Shown in pieces: positions 45,333 to 53,498 of a stretch of DNA of 64,000 bases. Every line of letters starts with the position of its first letter. The stretch's first letter is position 1. Location of the stretch: NCBI RefSeq assembly GCF_022662535.1, contig NZ_JAKQYM010000003.1:62001-126000 (forward strand), in the 5' to 3' direction. The DNA comes from Polaribacter marinus. Lineage in GTDB: Bacteria > Bacteroidota > Bacteroidia > Flavobacteriales > Flavobacteriaceae. The translations under genes were made by a program, and so were the position numbers. The notes beneath the pieces were generated by a model. That model did no database searches. It was not told where the DNA came from and saw only the letters and a list, made by a program, of their open reading frames with translations.

Positions 45333-46316
45333 ATGAAGTCTATATATAAGATACAAGACAAAAGAAAAGAGAGACAATTACATTATTTAAAGTTGTCTCT
45401 TTTGTCTTTTGTCTTTTGTCTTTTGTCTTTCAAAAGTTTTTCTCAGGATAGTATCCCTGCTGCTGTAGATTTATCGGAAGAAAAAGAATTGAAATTTCAG
45501 CAGTTCTTTTTTAAATCTTTGTCAGAAAAGTCTATTGGTAACTATCAAAAAGCAATAGAAAATTTAGAAAGTTGTAATCAAATTCTATCAAATGATGTGG
45601 CTGTTTTTTTTGAATTTTCTAAGAACTATTTCTATTTAAACAACTCTTTATTGGCAAAAGAATATATCAATAGAGCTTTAACAAAAGAGCCTAATAATAT
45701 ATGGATGTTAGAGCATTTGGTAAAAATATATGTAAAAGATAAAAATTTTACAGAAGCTATTAATATGCAAAAAAGAGTGGTTGCTCTTAATCCAAAAGAA
45801 AGAGTTTTATTGGTAAAGCTTTATGTGTACAATAAAGAGTATCAGAAAGCGGTTTCTTTAATGAACGACTTGGAGACAGACAATGCGTTGCCTGCTAATT
45901 TAAAGCGCTTAAAAGGAGGGTTAGAAAAAAGTGAAGATAAAATGGTTGTAGAAGAAGAAAAATCAAATGATATTACTTCATTAATCAATCAATTTAAAAC
46001 CGATAAATCGTACAAGATTCTTAAGCAGATTTTACAAAAATCAAATAATGATTTTGAGGTTTTATTAAAGTATAGCGAAGAAGGAATTACTCTTTTTCCA
46101 GCACAATCTTATGTGTATTTAATGAAAGGAAAAGCATTAAATTATCAGAAAAGTTATAAAAAGGCGTTAAGTACTTTACAAAATGGTATTGATTTTGTTA
46201 TAGAAGATCGTATGGAAGCTAATTTCTATTTAGAAATGGCAAAAGCTTATAAAGGTTTAGGGAACTTAAATGAAGAAAAAAAATACATTCAAAAAGCAAA
46301 TAAATTAAAAAATTAA
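45333..46316 (+). CDS. Tetratricopeptide repeat protein, exported
   Basis: A 327-residue protein with an odd N-terminus (MKSIYKIQDKRKERQLHYLK) leading into a signal sequence (LSLLSFVFCLLSFKSFSQ). TPR-like helix pairs follow: KSIGNYQKAIENLESCNQIL, NSLLAKEYINRALTKEPN, KNFTEAINMQKRVVALNPKER, EYQKAVSLMNDLETD, and later repeats to the end. It is probably periplasmic or outer-membrane attached, a scaffold for envelope work with the DUF4292 lipoprotein that follows. The first 96 bases carry an unusual inverted and tandem repeat; the start directly after the previous stop is therefore less certain. Confidence 0.85.
   Translation: MKSIYKIQDKRKERQLHYLKLSLLSFVFCLLSFKSFSQDSIPAAVDLSEEKELKFQQFFFKSLSEKSIGNYQKAIENLESCNQILSNDVAVFFEFSKNYFYLNNSLLAKEYINRALTKEPNNIWMLEHLVKIYVKDKNFTEAINMQKRVVALNPKERVLLVKLYVYNKEYQKAVSLMNDLETDNALPANLKRLKGGLEKSEDKMVVEEEKSNDITSLINQFKTDKSYKILKQILQKSNNDFEVLLKYSEEGITLFPAQSYVYLMKGKALNYQKSYKKALSTLQNGIDFVIEDRMEANFYLEMAKAYKGLGNLNEEKKYIQKANKLKN
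45356..45428. repeat. Inverted repeat with (TTTTGTC)4 tandem tract inside signal peptide
   Basis: Four perfect tandem copies of TTTTGTC occupy 45401-45428, preceded by TTGTCTC. The left side (45356-45379) carries the complementary words GACAAAAG and GAGACAA, so the region can fold into a hairpin. A 7-base unit is not a multiple of three, so copy changes would shift the frame. Similar AAGACAAAAG...CTTTTGTC stretches are common intergenic elements in flavobacteria (recall). Confidence 0.7.
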
Positions 46317-46318
46317 GA

Positions 46319-47089
46319 ATGAAGTTTTTAAAATATCTATTAATTTTTGCATTGTTTTTCGCTTCTTGTAAAACAAAAAAAAACATGATTGATGCTAATG
46401 TTGTTGCTAAAGAAATGTCGGCCAAAAAAGTGGCAAGAAAACACATGGCAGCAAGCTTCGATAAAAAAACGATAGACGCAAAATTAAAAGTAAATTTTAA
46501 TAATGGAAAAACAAAACAAAGCTTATCTGTAAGTTTGAAGATTAAAAAAGATGAAGTAATTTATATAAAAGGAACAAAATTTATTACTGTTTTTAAAGCA
46601 AAAATTACACCAACAAAAGTGAGTTATTATTCGCCTTTTGCAAGAAATTATTTTGAAGGAGATTTTTCTATGATTAAAAAATTATTAGGGGTAGATATTA
46701 ATTTTGAACAATTACAAAATCTATTTTTAGGGCAATCTTTACAGAATGTAAAAGAAGAAAAACAAGAGGTTATTATTCAAGATAATTCTTATGTTTTATC
46801 TCCAGAAAAGCAATCAAATCTATACGATATTTTCTTTGCTATCAATCCGTCTCATTTCAAATTAGACAGGCAATCAATTGTAAATCCATTAAAAAACCAA
46901 CGATTAGATATTTTGTATCCATCTTATAATTTAGTAGATGACGTTGTTTTTCCGTCTAAAATAAATATTAAGGCAAAAGAAGCCCTAAAATTTACTGACA
47001 TTGATTTGACTTTTAAATCAGTAGAGTTTAATTCTGATGTAAAAATGTCTTTTTCAATACCAAATAATTATAAAAAATTAGAATTTTAA
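46319..47089 (+). CDS. DUF4292 lipoprotein
   Basis: A 256-residue lipoprotein. The signal is MKFLKYLLIFALFFASC with acylated Cys17. The mature part is LolA/LppX-like, made of antiparallel strands (TIDAKLKVNFNNGKTKQSLSVSLKIKKDEVIYIKGTKF, LGVDINFEQLQNLFLGQSL, DLTFKSVEFNSDVKMSFSIPNNYKKL). This is the DUF4292 pattern of Bacteroidota, perhaps in lipid or lipoprotein handling at the outer membrane. It sits 2 bases after the TPR gene and overlaps the EnvC-like gene by one base. The gene order is conserved in the group as I recall. Confidence 0.88.
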   Translation: MKFLKYLLIFALFFASCKTKKNMIDANVVAKEMSAKKVARKHMAASFDKKTIDAKLKVNFNNGKTKQSLSVSLKIKKDEVIYIKGTKFITVFKAKITPTKVSYYSPFARNYFEGDFSMIKKLLGVDINFEQLQNLFLGQSLQNVKEEKQEVIIQDNSYVLSPEKQSNLYDIFFAINPSHFKLDRQSIVNPLKNQRLDILYPSYNLVDDVVFPSKINIKAKEALKFTDIDLTFKSVEFNSDVKMSFSIPNNYKKLEF

Positions 47090-48312
47090 TGGCAAAAGCT
47101 ACTTTTTACATAACGCTATTTTTATTTTTTATTAGTTGTTTTTCTGGTGTATCACAAACTAGAAAACAACTAGAAAATGAACGTAAAAAATTAAAATCAG
47201 AAATTGTAAAATTTAATAGATTAATTCTGGATGTTAAGAAAAAAGAGAAAAATGCGCTAGAAGATTTAAATGACATTGACCAGAAAATTAAAATCAGAAA
47301 TAAATTAATTTCTACAATAAATAAAGAAGCTGCAATTTTAACCAAAGAGATCCAAAATAATGAAAAGCAGTTAAAAGAATTAAATAAAAAATTACTTGCT
47401 TTAAAAACAGATTATGCAGAGATGATTTTTAAATCGTATAAGAGCAAATCTCAACAAAGTAGAACAATGTTTTTATTGTCTTCTCAAAACTTTTATCAAG
47501 CCTACAAACGATTAGAGTATATGAAACAATATACTTCTTTTAGAAAGAAACAAGGAGAAGAAATTGTTATTCAAACCAAAGTTGTTCAAAAATTAAATGA
47601 TTCTTTATTGTTTCAAAAACGAATAAAAGATACCTTAATTTTATCTGAGAAGGACGAAAAATCAAAAATTGAAATAGATAAGAAGAGTCAAGAGAGGCTA
47701 ATTTCTACTATCAAAAAGAAAGAAAGTAAATACAAAAGAGACTTGCTAAATAAAATTAAGCAAGAGAAAAAAGTTGCTGCAAAAATCGATAAGTTAATTA
47801 GAGATGCCATTGTTAAAGCAAATAAAAAGGTAAAAAATAAACCAAAATCTACTAAGAAAAATGAATTTATTTTAAGTCCTGCTGCAAAAGCTCTTGCAGC
47901 TAAGTTCGAATTAAATAAAGGCCGATTACCATGGCCAGTGAAAGAAAGTATCATAACGAGGAGGTTTGGTGTGCAACCACATCCAACCATTGGCGGAATT
48001 ACAATTAACAGTACTGGATTACATTTTGCAACAAATAAAGGAAGTTATGCCGAAAGTGTTTTTGATGGTAAAGTCTTAGCAATTCAGTTAACTTCCGAGG
48101 GACGAAAAAATGTATTGGTGCAACATGGTAATTATATTACGGCATACAATAATCTAGAAAATACTTTAGTTAAAGTAGGGGATACAGTTATTGTAGGTCA
48201 AAAAATTGGTAAGATATTTACAGATAAAGTTTCAGGTAAAACCACCTTAATTTTTGTTTTGTTTAAAAATACAAAACGTTTAAATCCTTCTTCTTGGATT
48301 TTAAAAAGATAA
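47089..48312 (+). CDS. EnvC-like murein hydrolase activator with degenerate M23 domain
   Basis: A 407-residue periplasmic protein. After a signal peptide (ending SGVSQ) comes a long coiled coil (about 25-260, rich in K, E, L) and a C-terminal LytM/M23 domain (about 285-405). The zinc ligands look incomplete: GLHFATNKG has the first His but Asn in place of the usual Asp, and HGNYITAYNNL has Asn where active enzymes keep the second His of HxH/YxHL. This is the EnvC layout, in which the inactive LytM domain switches on a cell-separating amidase. It is the last gene of the group that begins at 44316. Confidence 0.9.
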   Translation: MAKATFYITLFLFFISCFSGVSQTRKQLENERKKLKSEIVKFNRLILDVKKKEKNALEDLNDIDQKIKIRNKLISTINKEAAILTKEIQNNEKQLKELNKKLLALKTDYAEMIFKSYKSKSQQSRTMFLLSSQNFYQAYKRLEYMKQYTSFRKKQGEEIVIQTKVVQKLNDSLLFQKRIKDTLILSEKDEKSKIEIDKKSQERLISTIKKKESKYKRDLLNKIKQEKKVAAKIDKLIRDAIVKANKKVKNKPKSTKKNEFILSPAAKALAAKFELNKGRLPWPVKESIITRRFGVQPHPTIGGITINSTGLHFATNKGSYAESVFDGKVLAIQLTSEGRKNVLVQHGNYITAYNNLENTLVKVGDTVIVGQKIGKIFTDKVSGKTTLIFVLFKNTKRLNPSSWILKR

Positions 48313-48318
48313 TTTATT

Positions 48319-48828
48319 TTATTTGGTTGGTGGTTGTGGATAATACTTTATATTCTTTTGAAGAATAATAGAATTAGGTAGTGTAATCAATTCTTTTTCT
48401 GGTGTTTTTAAGGTAATAAAAAAAGCACCAATGTCCTTGATTTCTCCTGTAATATTATTATCTTTTTCTAAAACAGTAATTGAATCTCCAATTTTTACAG
48501 GGTAATTTATATATAAAATAATACCAGCTGTAATGTTAGAAAGAAGAGACCATTGTGCAAAAAAAGCAATTCCTAAAATGGTTAAAAAAGAAGAAACATA
48601 AATTAATAATTGTTTTTCATCTACCCCCCAAATAAATGAGATAACTACAATTACGGTTATATAAATAAGTACTGTAATTATTTTATTAGTTACTAAAATT
48701 CTAGTTTTATGAAAGCCAAATTTTAACTGAATTTTGCGTAATGATTTTGTAGTTAATAGACGAATAAAAAAAGCCAAAATAATAACAATAGCAGATTCTA
48801 TTATTTTAAAATGATTTAAGATTTCCAT
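48319..48828 (-). CDS. Small MscS-family mechanosensitive channel
   Basis: A 169-residue membrane protein. Three helices (about 8-24, 49-68, 73-95) are followed by the MscS pore and beta domain: FAQWSLLSNITAGIILYINYPVKIGDSITV, GEIKDIGAFFITLKTPEKELITLPNSIILQKNI. It lacks the large C-terminal vestibule of E. coli MscS, so it is a minimal version. It is convergent with the EnvC-like gene and just downstream of the thioesterase gene on the same strand. Confidence 0.88.
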   Translation of the reverse strand: MEILNHFKIIESAIVIILAFFIRLLTTKSLRKIQLKFGFHKTRILVTNKIITVLIYITVIVVISFIWGVDEKQLLIYVSSFLTILGIAFFAQWSLLSNITAGIILYINYPVKIGDSITVLEKDNNITGEIKDIGAFFITLKTPEKELITLPNSIILQKNIKYYPQPPTK

Positions 48829-48838
48829 TTTTTTATAT

Positions 48839-49348
48839 TTAATTAAATAAAGCTTTTAATGCAGTAGCTTCATTTGCTTTTAATTTCCCAGCCAAAACCA
48901 AACTTAATTGCTTACGCCTTAAAGCGCCGTCAAAACGTTCTTTTTCTAAATCGGTTTCTGGAATTATTTGAGGAATTTGAACTGGTTTTCCTGTTTCATC
49001 TACCGCAACAAAGGTGTAAATACCTTCGTTTACTTTAGTTCTTTGTCCAGATTGACGATCTTCAATCCAAACATCTACATAAATCTCCATAGAAGATTTA
49101 AAAGCTCTAGAAACTTTTGCTTCTACCGTAAGAACACTTCCAACAGGAACAGATTTGTTAAAAGCAACATGATTTACAGAGGCTGTAACTACAATTCTTC
49201 TAGAGTGTCTTCTTGCAGCAATACTACAAGCTCTGTCCATTCTTGCTAACAGTTCTCCTCCAAAAAGGTTGTCTAAATAATTAGTTTCACCAGGTAAAAC
49301 TAAATCGGTAAGTATTGTTAAAGAATCTTTAGGGGTCTTTGCTTCCAT
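48839..49348 (-). CDS. Acyl-CoA thioesterase, hotdog fold
   Basis: A 169-residue thioesterase of the YciA/BFIT-like group that hydrolyses acyl-CoAs. Features: LVLPGETNYLDNLFGGELLARMDRACSIAARRHS (the N..GG.ll..mD motif with Asn and Asp of the active site) and VVTASVNHVAFNKSVPVGSVLTVEAKVSRAFKSSMEIYVDV. I start at the ATG at 49348. A TTG five codons upstream lies inside the -7 element, so it cannot be the start if that promoter is used. It is followed by the MscS gene 10 bases on. Confidence 0.9.
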   Translation of the reverse strand: MEAKTPKDSLTILTDLVLPGETNYLDNLFGGELLARMDRACSIAARRHSRRIVVTASVNHVAFNKSVPVGSVLTVEAKVSRAFKSSMEIYVDVWIEDRQSGQRTKVNEGIYTFVAVDETGKPVQIPQIIPETDLEKERFDGALRRKQLSLVLAGKLKANEATALKALFN

Positions 49349-49360
49349 TGATTTTTTTTG

Positions 49361-49368
49361 CAAAGATA
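49361..49368 (-). promoter_or_regulatory. -7 promoter element for the thioesterase gene
   Basis: The reverse strand reads TATCTTTG followed by C, an exact TAnnTTTG match 12 bases before the ATG at 49348. Confidence 0.55.
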
Positions 49369-49422
49369 ATCATCACTTATTTAAAAATGATCAGAAATAT
49401 TAGAAAGAATAATGAGTTCTGT

Positions 49423-50328
49423 TTATTTTAAAATTAGTAACCAAGCATCTTTAGAAACAGTGTCTTGAATTTTGTAAAGATTGTTAATTGCTTTGTTTTT
49501 GTTTGTAAAACTATTATAAGAAACCTGTGTCAATCCCCACTTATTTACTCCTATAATTTGAGCATTAAAACCTTTTCTTTTTAATTCTTTTACTTTTTTT
49601 TCTGCATTTTCAGGAAATTGAAATGCACCAGCAATAATATGATATGGTTTTTGTACTTCTTTAACAACTTTTAAGTTGATTGTTGGTAAAGGGTTTGAAA
49701 TTACAAAAGTTGCAGATTGAATCTTTTTTTCTAATGCTTTTTCTTGATTAGCAAGAACCTCTTTTTGATGATTTTGTTGATAACCATTATATCCTGCAAA
49801 ACCTAATGTTAATAAAATTGCTGCAGTTGCCGCGTATTTTATAAATGCAGGAATCCCTTTTTTCTGTTCATCTTTTACAACAGGAATCAAAGGTTTTACT
49901 TGTTCTTTATGTCTTTTAATTATAGAAGATTCTAGACTCGAAAACCCAAAAGATTCTGTTAAATAATTAGCTACATTATTAGGTTCAAAAACAATTTGTT
50001 TTTCTTCATTTAAAGATAAAACACCCAAGTTTTTTATTTCTACAGATTTAGATTGTAACTCATTTTGCCATTTAATAACTGACAAAGAAATAGCTGTAGA
50101 AGCTTTTTCAAAAGAAATATTTTCTGATGAAGCAATATAATTGGCTAACAAACCATCATTGTGCTTTAAGTGATTGTTAAATGTAATTTGTTTTGTTGGT
50201 GGATAAAAAACATGTGTATTTTTATCTAATTGAGAACCAATTTTATTGGTTACAAATCCTCCAAAATCTGGTACAATTACGCAATCGTATCTGTATAATA
50301 AATCGTTTATGTAGTTAGCTAAAATCAT
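49423..50328 (-). CDS. SPOR-domain protein with HU-like (CCDC81-type) N-terminus
   Basis: A 301-residue inner-membrane protein. The N-terminal part (about 1-140) has the CCDC81-like HU layout common in Bacteroidota: MILANYINDLLYRYDCVIVPDFGGFVTN...HNDGLLANYIA...IKNLGVLSL. A single membrane helix lies near 170-188 (YAATAAILLTLGFAGYNGY). The C-terminal SPOR domain (about 220-300; KPYHIIAGAFQFPENAEKKVKELKRKGFNAQII) binds denuded peptidoglycan. It probably acts in cell division. An exact -7 element (TATATTTG, reverse strand, 50334-50341) lies 5 bases before the ATG. Confidence 0.9.
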   Translation of the reverse strand: MILANYINDLLYRYDCVIVPDFGGFVTNKIGSQLDKNTHVFYPPTKQITFNNHLKHNDGLLANYIASSENISFEKASTAISLSVIKWQNELQSKSVEIKNLGVLSLNEEKQIVFEPNNVANYLTESFGFSSLESSIIKRHKEQVKPLIPVVKDEQKKGIPAFIKYAATAAILLTLGFAGYNGYQQNHQKEVLANQEKALEKKIQSATFVISNPLPTINLKVVKEVQKPYHIIAGAFQFPENAEKKVKELKRKGFNAQIIGVNKWGLTQVSYNSFTNKNKAINNLYKIQDTVSKDAWLLILK

Positions 50329-50333
50329 TATAA

Positions 50334-50341
50334 CAAATATA
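50334..50341 (-). promoter_or_regulatory. -7 promoter element for the SPOR gene
   Basis: The reverse strand reads TATATTTG, an exact match 5 bases before the ATG, so the message would have almost no leader. Confidence 0.45.
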
Positions 50342-50423
50342 GAAAATTTGAGTATTAATTAGCATATTGCTTGTAAAATTTATCAACAAATATTTTATAT
50401 ATTGGTGTTCAAATCCTTAACTT

Positions 50424-51524
50424 TTGAAAGAAGAAAAATTACTTGCCGTTTTAAGATTGCAGAGATGTAAAGCAATTGGTGATATTTTAGCAAAAAAACT
50501 TATTGTTAATGTAGGCGATGTAGAACAGGTTTTTAAAGAGAAACCTGCGATTTTACAAAAAATAAATGGTATCGGAAGTCATGCTTTAAGTCATCTTTTT
50601 GATGTTAAAAACATAGAATTGGCTACTCAAGAACTATCTTATATTAAAGAAAATAATATTGCGTATTCTTATTTTTTAGACGACGACTACCCTATTAATT
50701 TACAGCACTGTATAGATGCACCTATTTTATTTTTTAAAGATGGAAATATTAATTTTTCAAACAAAAAAATAATTTCAATTGTAGGAACCAGAAATATGAG
50801 TTCTTACGGGCGAGATTTTTGTAAGAGCTTAATTGATGAGTTAGCAGTATACAACCCGCTAATTGTAAGTGGTTTTGCTTATGGTGTTGATATTTGCGCG
50901 CACAAAGCTGCTGTAAAAAACAAACTACAAACAATTGCTGTGTTGGCTCATGGATTTGATCAAATTTATCCAAAAGTTCACAAAAAATATATTCATCAAC
51001 TAAATGAAAACGGTGGGTTTTTAACCGAGTTTTGGCATGATGAAGCTCCTTTAAGAGAAAATTTCTTAAAAAGAAATAGAATTGTTGCAGGTATTTCTAA
51101 TGCAACAATTATCATAGAATCTGCAGAAAAAGGTGGTTCACTAGTAACTGCGGATATTGCGAATTCTTATGATAGAGATGTATTTGCAGTTCCAGGAAGA
51201 ATAACAGATGTATATAGTAAAGGATGTAACAACTTAATTAAAAATAATAAAGCTTACTTATTATCGTCTCCTAAAGATATTATAAGAATGTTAAATTGGG
51301 ACTTGCAAAAAAAAGCAATACCTGTGCAAAAACAATTGTTTCATGATTTGAATGAAAATGAACAAAAAGTGTATGATTTGTTGCGTGAAAAAGGGCAGCT
51401 TTTAGTAGATGTAATTTCTTTAGAATGTAATATTCCTATTTTTCAATTATCATCTATATTATTGCAAATGGAATTAAAGGGAGTTTTAAAACCTTTACCA
51501 GGAAAGATGTTTGCGCTTGTTTAA
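50424..51524 (+). CDS. dprA: DNA-processing protein DprA
   Basis: Single-strand DNA-binding protein that loads RecA during natural transformation. It has 366 residues. An N-terminal helix-hairpin region (RCKAIGDILAKKLIV) is followed by the Rossmann core: ISIVGTRNMSSYGRDF, IVSGFAYGVDICAHKAAV, AVLAHGFDQIYPKVHK, ENGGFLTEFWHDEAPLRENFLKRNRIVAGIS and ESAEKGGSLVTADIA. A C-terminal winged helix lies at about 305-366. The start is TTG; an in-frame stop lies two codons upstream and no ATG is available. The neighbouring genes are not other competence genes. Confidence 0.95.
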   Translation: MKEEKLLAVLRLQRCKAIGDILAKKLIVNVGDVEQVFKEKPAILQKINGIGSHALSHLFDVKNIELATQELSYIKENNIAYSYFLDDDYPINLQHCIDAPILFFKDGNINFSNKKIISIVGTRNMSSYGRDFCKSLIDELAVYNPLIVSGFAYGVDICAHKAAVKNKLQTIAVLAHGFDQIYPKVHKKYIHQLNENGGFLTEFWHDEAPLRENFLKRNRIVAGISNATIIIESAEKGGSLVTADIANSYDRDVFAVPGRITDVYSKGCNNLIKNNKAYLLSSPKDIIRMLNWDLQKKAIPVQKQLFHDLNENEQKVYDLLREKGQLLVDVISLECNIPIFQLSSILLQMELKGVLKPLPGKMFALV

Positions 51525-51544
51525 TTATACTTATTTTTGAGAGT

Positions 51545-52603
51545 ATGAAGTTAGAAAGAAAATTAATGTCTAAGAAGAAACCATTATTCCCTATTAATGG
51601 TATGTTAAATGAGTATTTAAAAAAGTATAGCAGAAATATAAAAATACCTATTTTTTATGATGATCTATTGCGTTTTCAAGGATCAATCACTGTTTATGAT
51701 AAAAATGATGAAGATACACTTTGGATACGTACTTATTATTCTGAATTTGATAGAATAGAAATAGATAATAGTTTAAAAAAAATATACACAATGCTGCTTT
51801 CGGATGGTAGCGAAGAAACCATTCCGTTTTTAAATGTTGATGCAATAGATTATTGTACGTTTGGTAATTCAAAACCATTTCGAGTTAAAGTTAGAAATAT
51901 TTTAAATGATAACTTTACTTATTTTTATGTAAAAAAAGCAGATGCTTCTCGTGTTTATGGTTTAGAATTGGAACAAATATTATCTCCTCATAATATCAAT
52001 TTTTTAGTTTATAAAGACACTTTAATAGAAGAACATATTGTAGGAATTCCGGGAGACGATTTTATAAAAAATTTTTTACCAAAATGTTCTGAATCAGAAA
52101 AATCTCAAATAGCTAAAGAATTTGTAAAGTTTAAAGAACGTTGTTTAGTTCGTCTGTTAGGGGATATGCGTTCATATAATTATGTAGTAACACCAACACA
52201 TGATTTTTTTCATATTATTTATAAAATTAGAGCCATAGATTTTGACCAACAATCCTTTGAAGGAAATTTAAAAGTTTACAACCTACAATTTATGAAGGAA
52301 AACTTTAAAATGGTAGAAATGGTAAGTAAAAAATTACAAAACAGCTCTATAGAACAATACAAAATAGAAGAGCGTTCTTTTATGGCAAAACGTATGATTA
52401 CTGCACCTAGAAGAACTTCTCATTTAATAAAATGTATGAAAAATGATACCATTTCTTATCCAGAAAATGTAACCTTGTTAAAAAAGCATTTGATAAAATA
52501 TGTTGGAGATGTTAAATTTAAAGAATGTAAAAATATGGGAGAAATCTTAGAAACAATCTTAGAGTTTGTAAAACGTAATTATTTAGATGTGAGTACAAAA
52601 TAG
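51545..52603 (+). CDS. Conserved-looking protein of unknown function
   Basis: A 352-residue cytoplasmic protein without signal or membrane segment. I do not recognise its family. The first third is beta-rich (IPIFYDDLLRFQGSITVYDKNDEDTLWIRTYYSE). The middle has PGDDFIKNFLPKCSE. The second half has DMRSYNYVVTPTHDFFHIIYKIRAIDFDQQSFEGNLKVY, with YKIRAIDFDQQSFEG reminiscent of a kinase-like Asp loop, then a helical tail with Cys and Lys. An ATG at 51566 (MSKKKPLFPI) is an alternative start. It lies 20 bases after dprA and may be co-transcribed. Confidence 0.75.
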   Translation: MKLERKLMSKKKPLFPINGMLNEYLKKYSRNIKIPIFYDDLLRFQGSITVYDKNDEDTLWIRTYYSEFDRIEIDNSLKKIYTMLLSDGSEETIPFLNVDAIDYCTFGNSKPFRVKVRNILNDNFTYFYVKKADASRVYGLELEQILSPHNINFLVYKDTLIEEHIVGIPGDDFIKNFLPKCSESEKSQIAKEFVKFKERCLVRLLGDMRSYNYVVTPTHDFFHIIYKIRAIDFDQQSFEGNLKVYNLQFMKENFKMVEMVSKKLQNSSIEQYKIEERSFMAKRMITAPRRTSHLIKCMKNDTISYPENVTLLKKHLIKYVGDVKFKECKNMGEILETILEFVKRNYLDVSTK

Positions 52604-52640
52604 TTATAATAGTTGATGCCTTCTTTTAAATGAAATAAAA

Positions 52641-53498
52641 CTATTTTCTACTTCTAATACTTTCTACAACAACAGTTAACAAAATCAAACTTCCTCCAAG
52701 AAATGTGTTTATTGTAGGGATTTCTTTTAAGAAAAAAAATGCTAAAATAATTCCAAAAACAGGTTGTAAACTACTAATAATGCTAGCTGTTGATGCAGAG
52801 AAGAATTTTAAAGAATGTAGCATTAAACTATGTCCCACAGCAGTTGTTAAAAAAGCTAATAAAACTAAATATGGAAACTGATTTTTTAAACCAGACAAAT
52901 CCATAAAAAACAATGTTGGTAACAACAAAATTGTAACAATTGCAGTTTGATAAAACATAAGCATTGTGCCATTGTAATTGGTAACATGTTGTTTTAAGAT
53001 TAAGATTCTTACGGCATAACAAAATGCAGAAAAAACACCAAAAAGAATTCCTTTTACTTGTGAACTTTCAATGTTAAACTCTGGTGTTAAAATGTATAAT
53101 CCTGTCAAAACCATTAATCCTAAAAGGATGTAAATAGGATTGAATTTTACTTTTAAAAATAAAGGCTCTAACAAGGCAATAATGATAGGGAATGTATATA
53201 AAGACAAAATACCTAAAGCCACATTAGAAAGCTTTAAAGCATAAAAATAAGTAATCCAATGTGCAGCCATTAAAACACCACTAATTAGAAAAGGTTTGTA
53301 ATCTTTAGACGATTTTATTGTTAAACTTATTTTTTTGTATTTACAAAAAACATACAAAAATACCATTGCTAAAAAAGCTCTAAACCAAACGATAACTTCT
53401 GTAGGCATTGCTATGTATTTGCCCAAAACACCAGAAGTACTAATAAAAAGAGTAGCTAATGTTAAACCAAAAATGTTTTTTAGGTGTGTTTGCTTCAT
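52641..53498 (-). CDS. EamA/DMT family transporter
   Basis: A 285-residue inner-membrane protein with ten helices arranged as two EamA repeats. The N-terminal half has LATLFISTSGVLGKYIAMPTEVIVWFRAFLAMVFLYVF. The second half has FGVFSAFCYAVRILILKQHV and ASIISSLQPVFGIILAFFFLKEIPTINTFLGGSLILLTVV. Likely exports a metabolite such as an amino acid or nucleoside; the substrate is not visible. Its start codon overlaps the mfd stop by one base, so it is co-transcribed with mfd. Confidence 0.92.
   Translation of the reverse strand: MKQTHLKNIFGLTLATLFISTSGVLGKYIAMPTEVIVWFRAFLAMVFLYVFCKYKKISLTIKSSKDYKPFLISGVLMAAHWITYFYALKLSNVALGILSLYTFPIIIALLEPLFLKVKFNPIYILLGLMVLTGLYILTPEFNIESSQVKGILFGVFSAFCYAVRILILKQHVTNYNGTMLMFYQTAIVTILLLPTLFFMDLSGLKNQFPYLVLLAFLTTAVGHSLMLHSLKFFSASTASIISSLQPVFGIILAFFFLKEIPTINTFLGGSLILLTVVVESIRSRK

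Noticed and set aside
52597..52647. AAAATAGTT/AACTATTTT inverted arms as a terminator between convergent genes
   Set aside because: The loop is 33 bases, the stem is AT-only apart from one pair, and the arms run into both coding ends; chance is likely in such AT-rich DNA.
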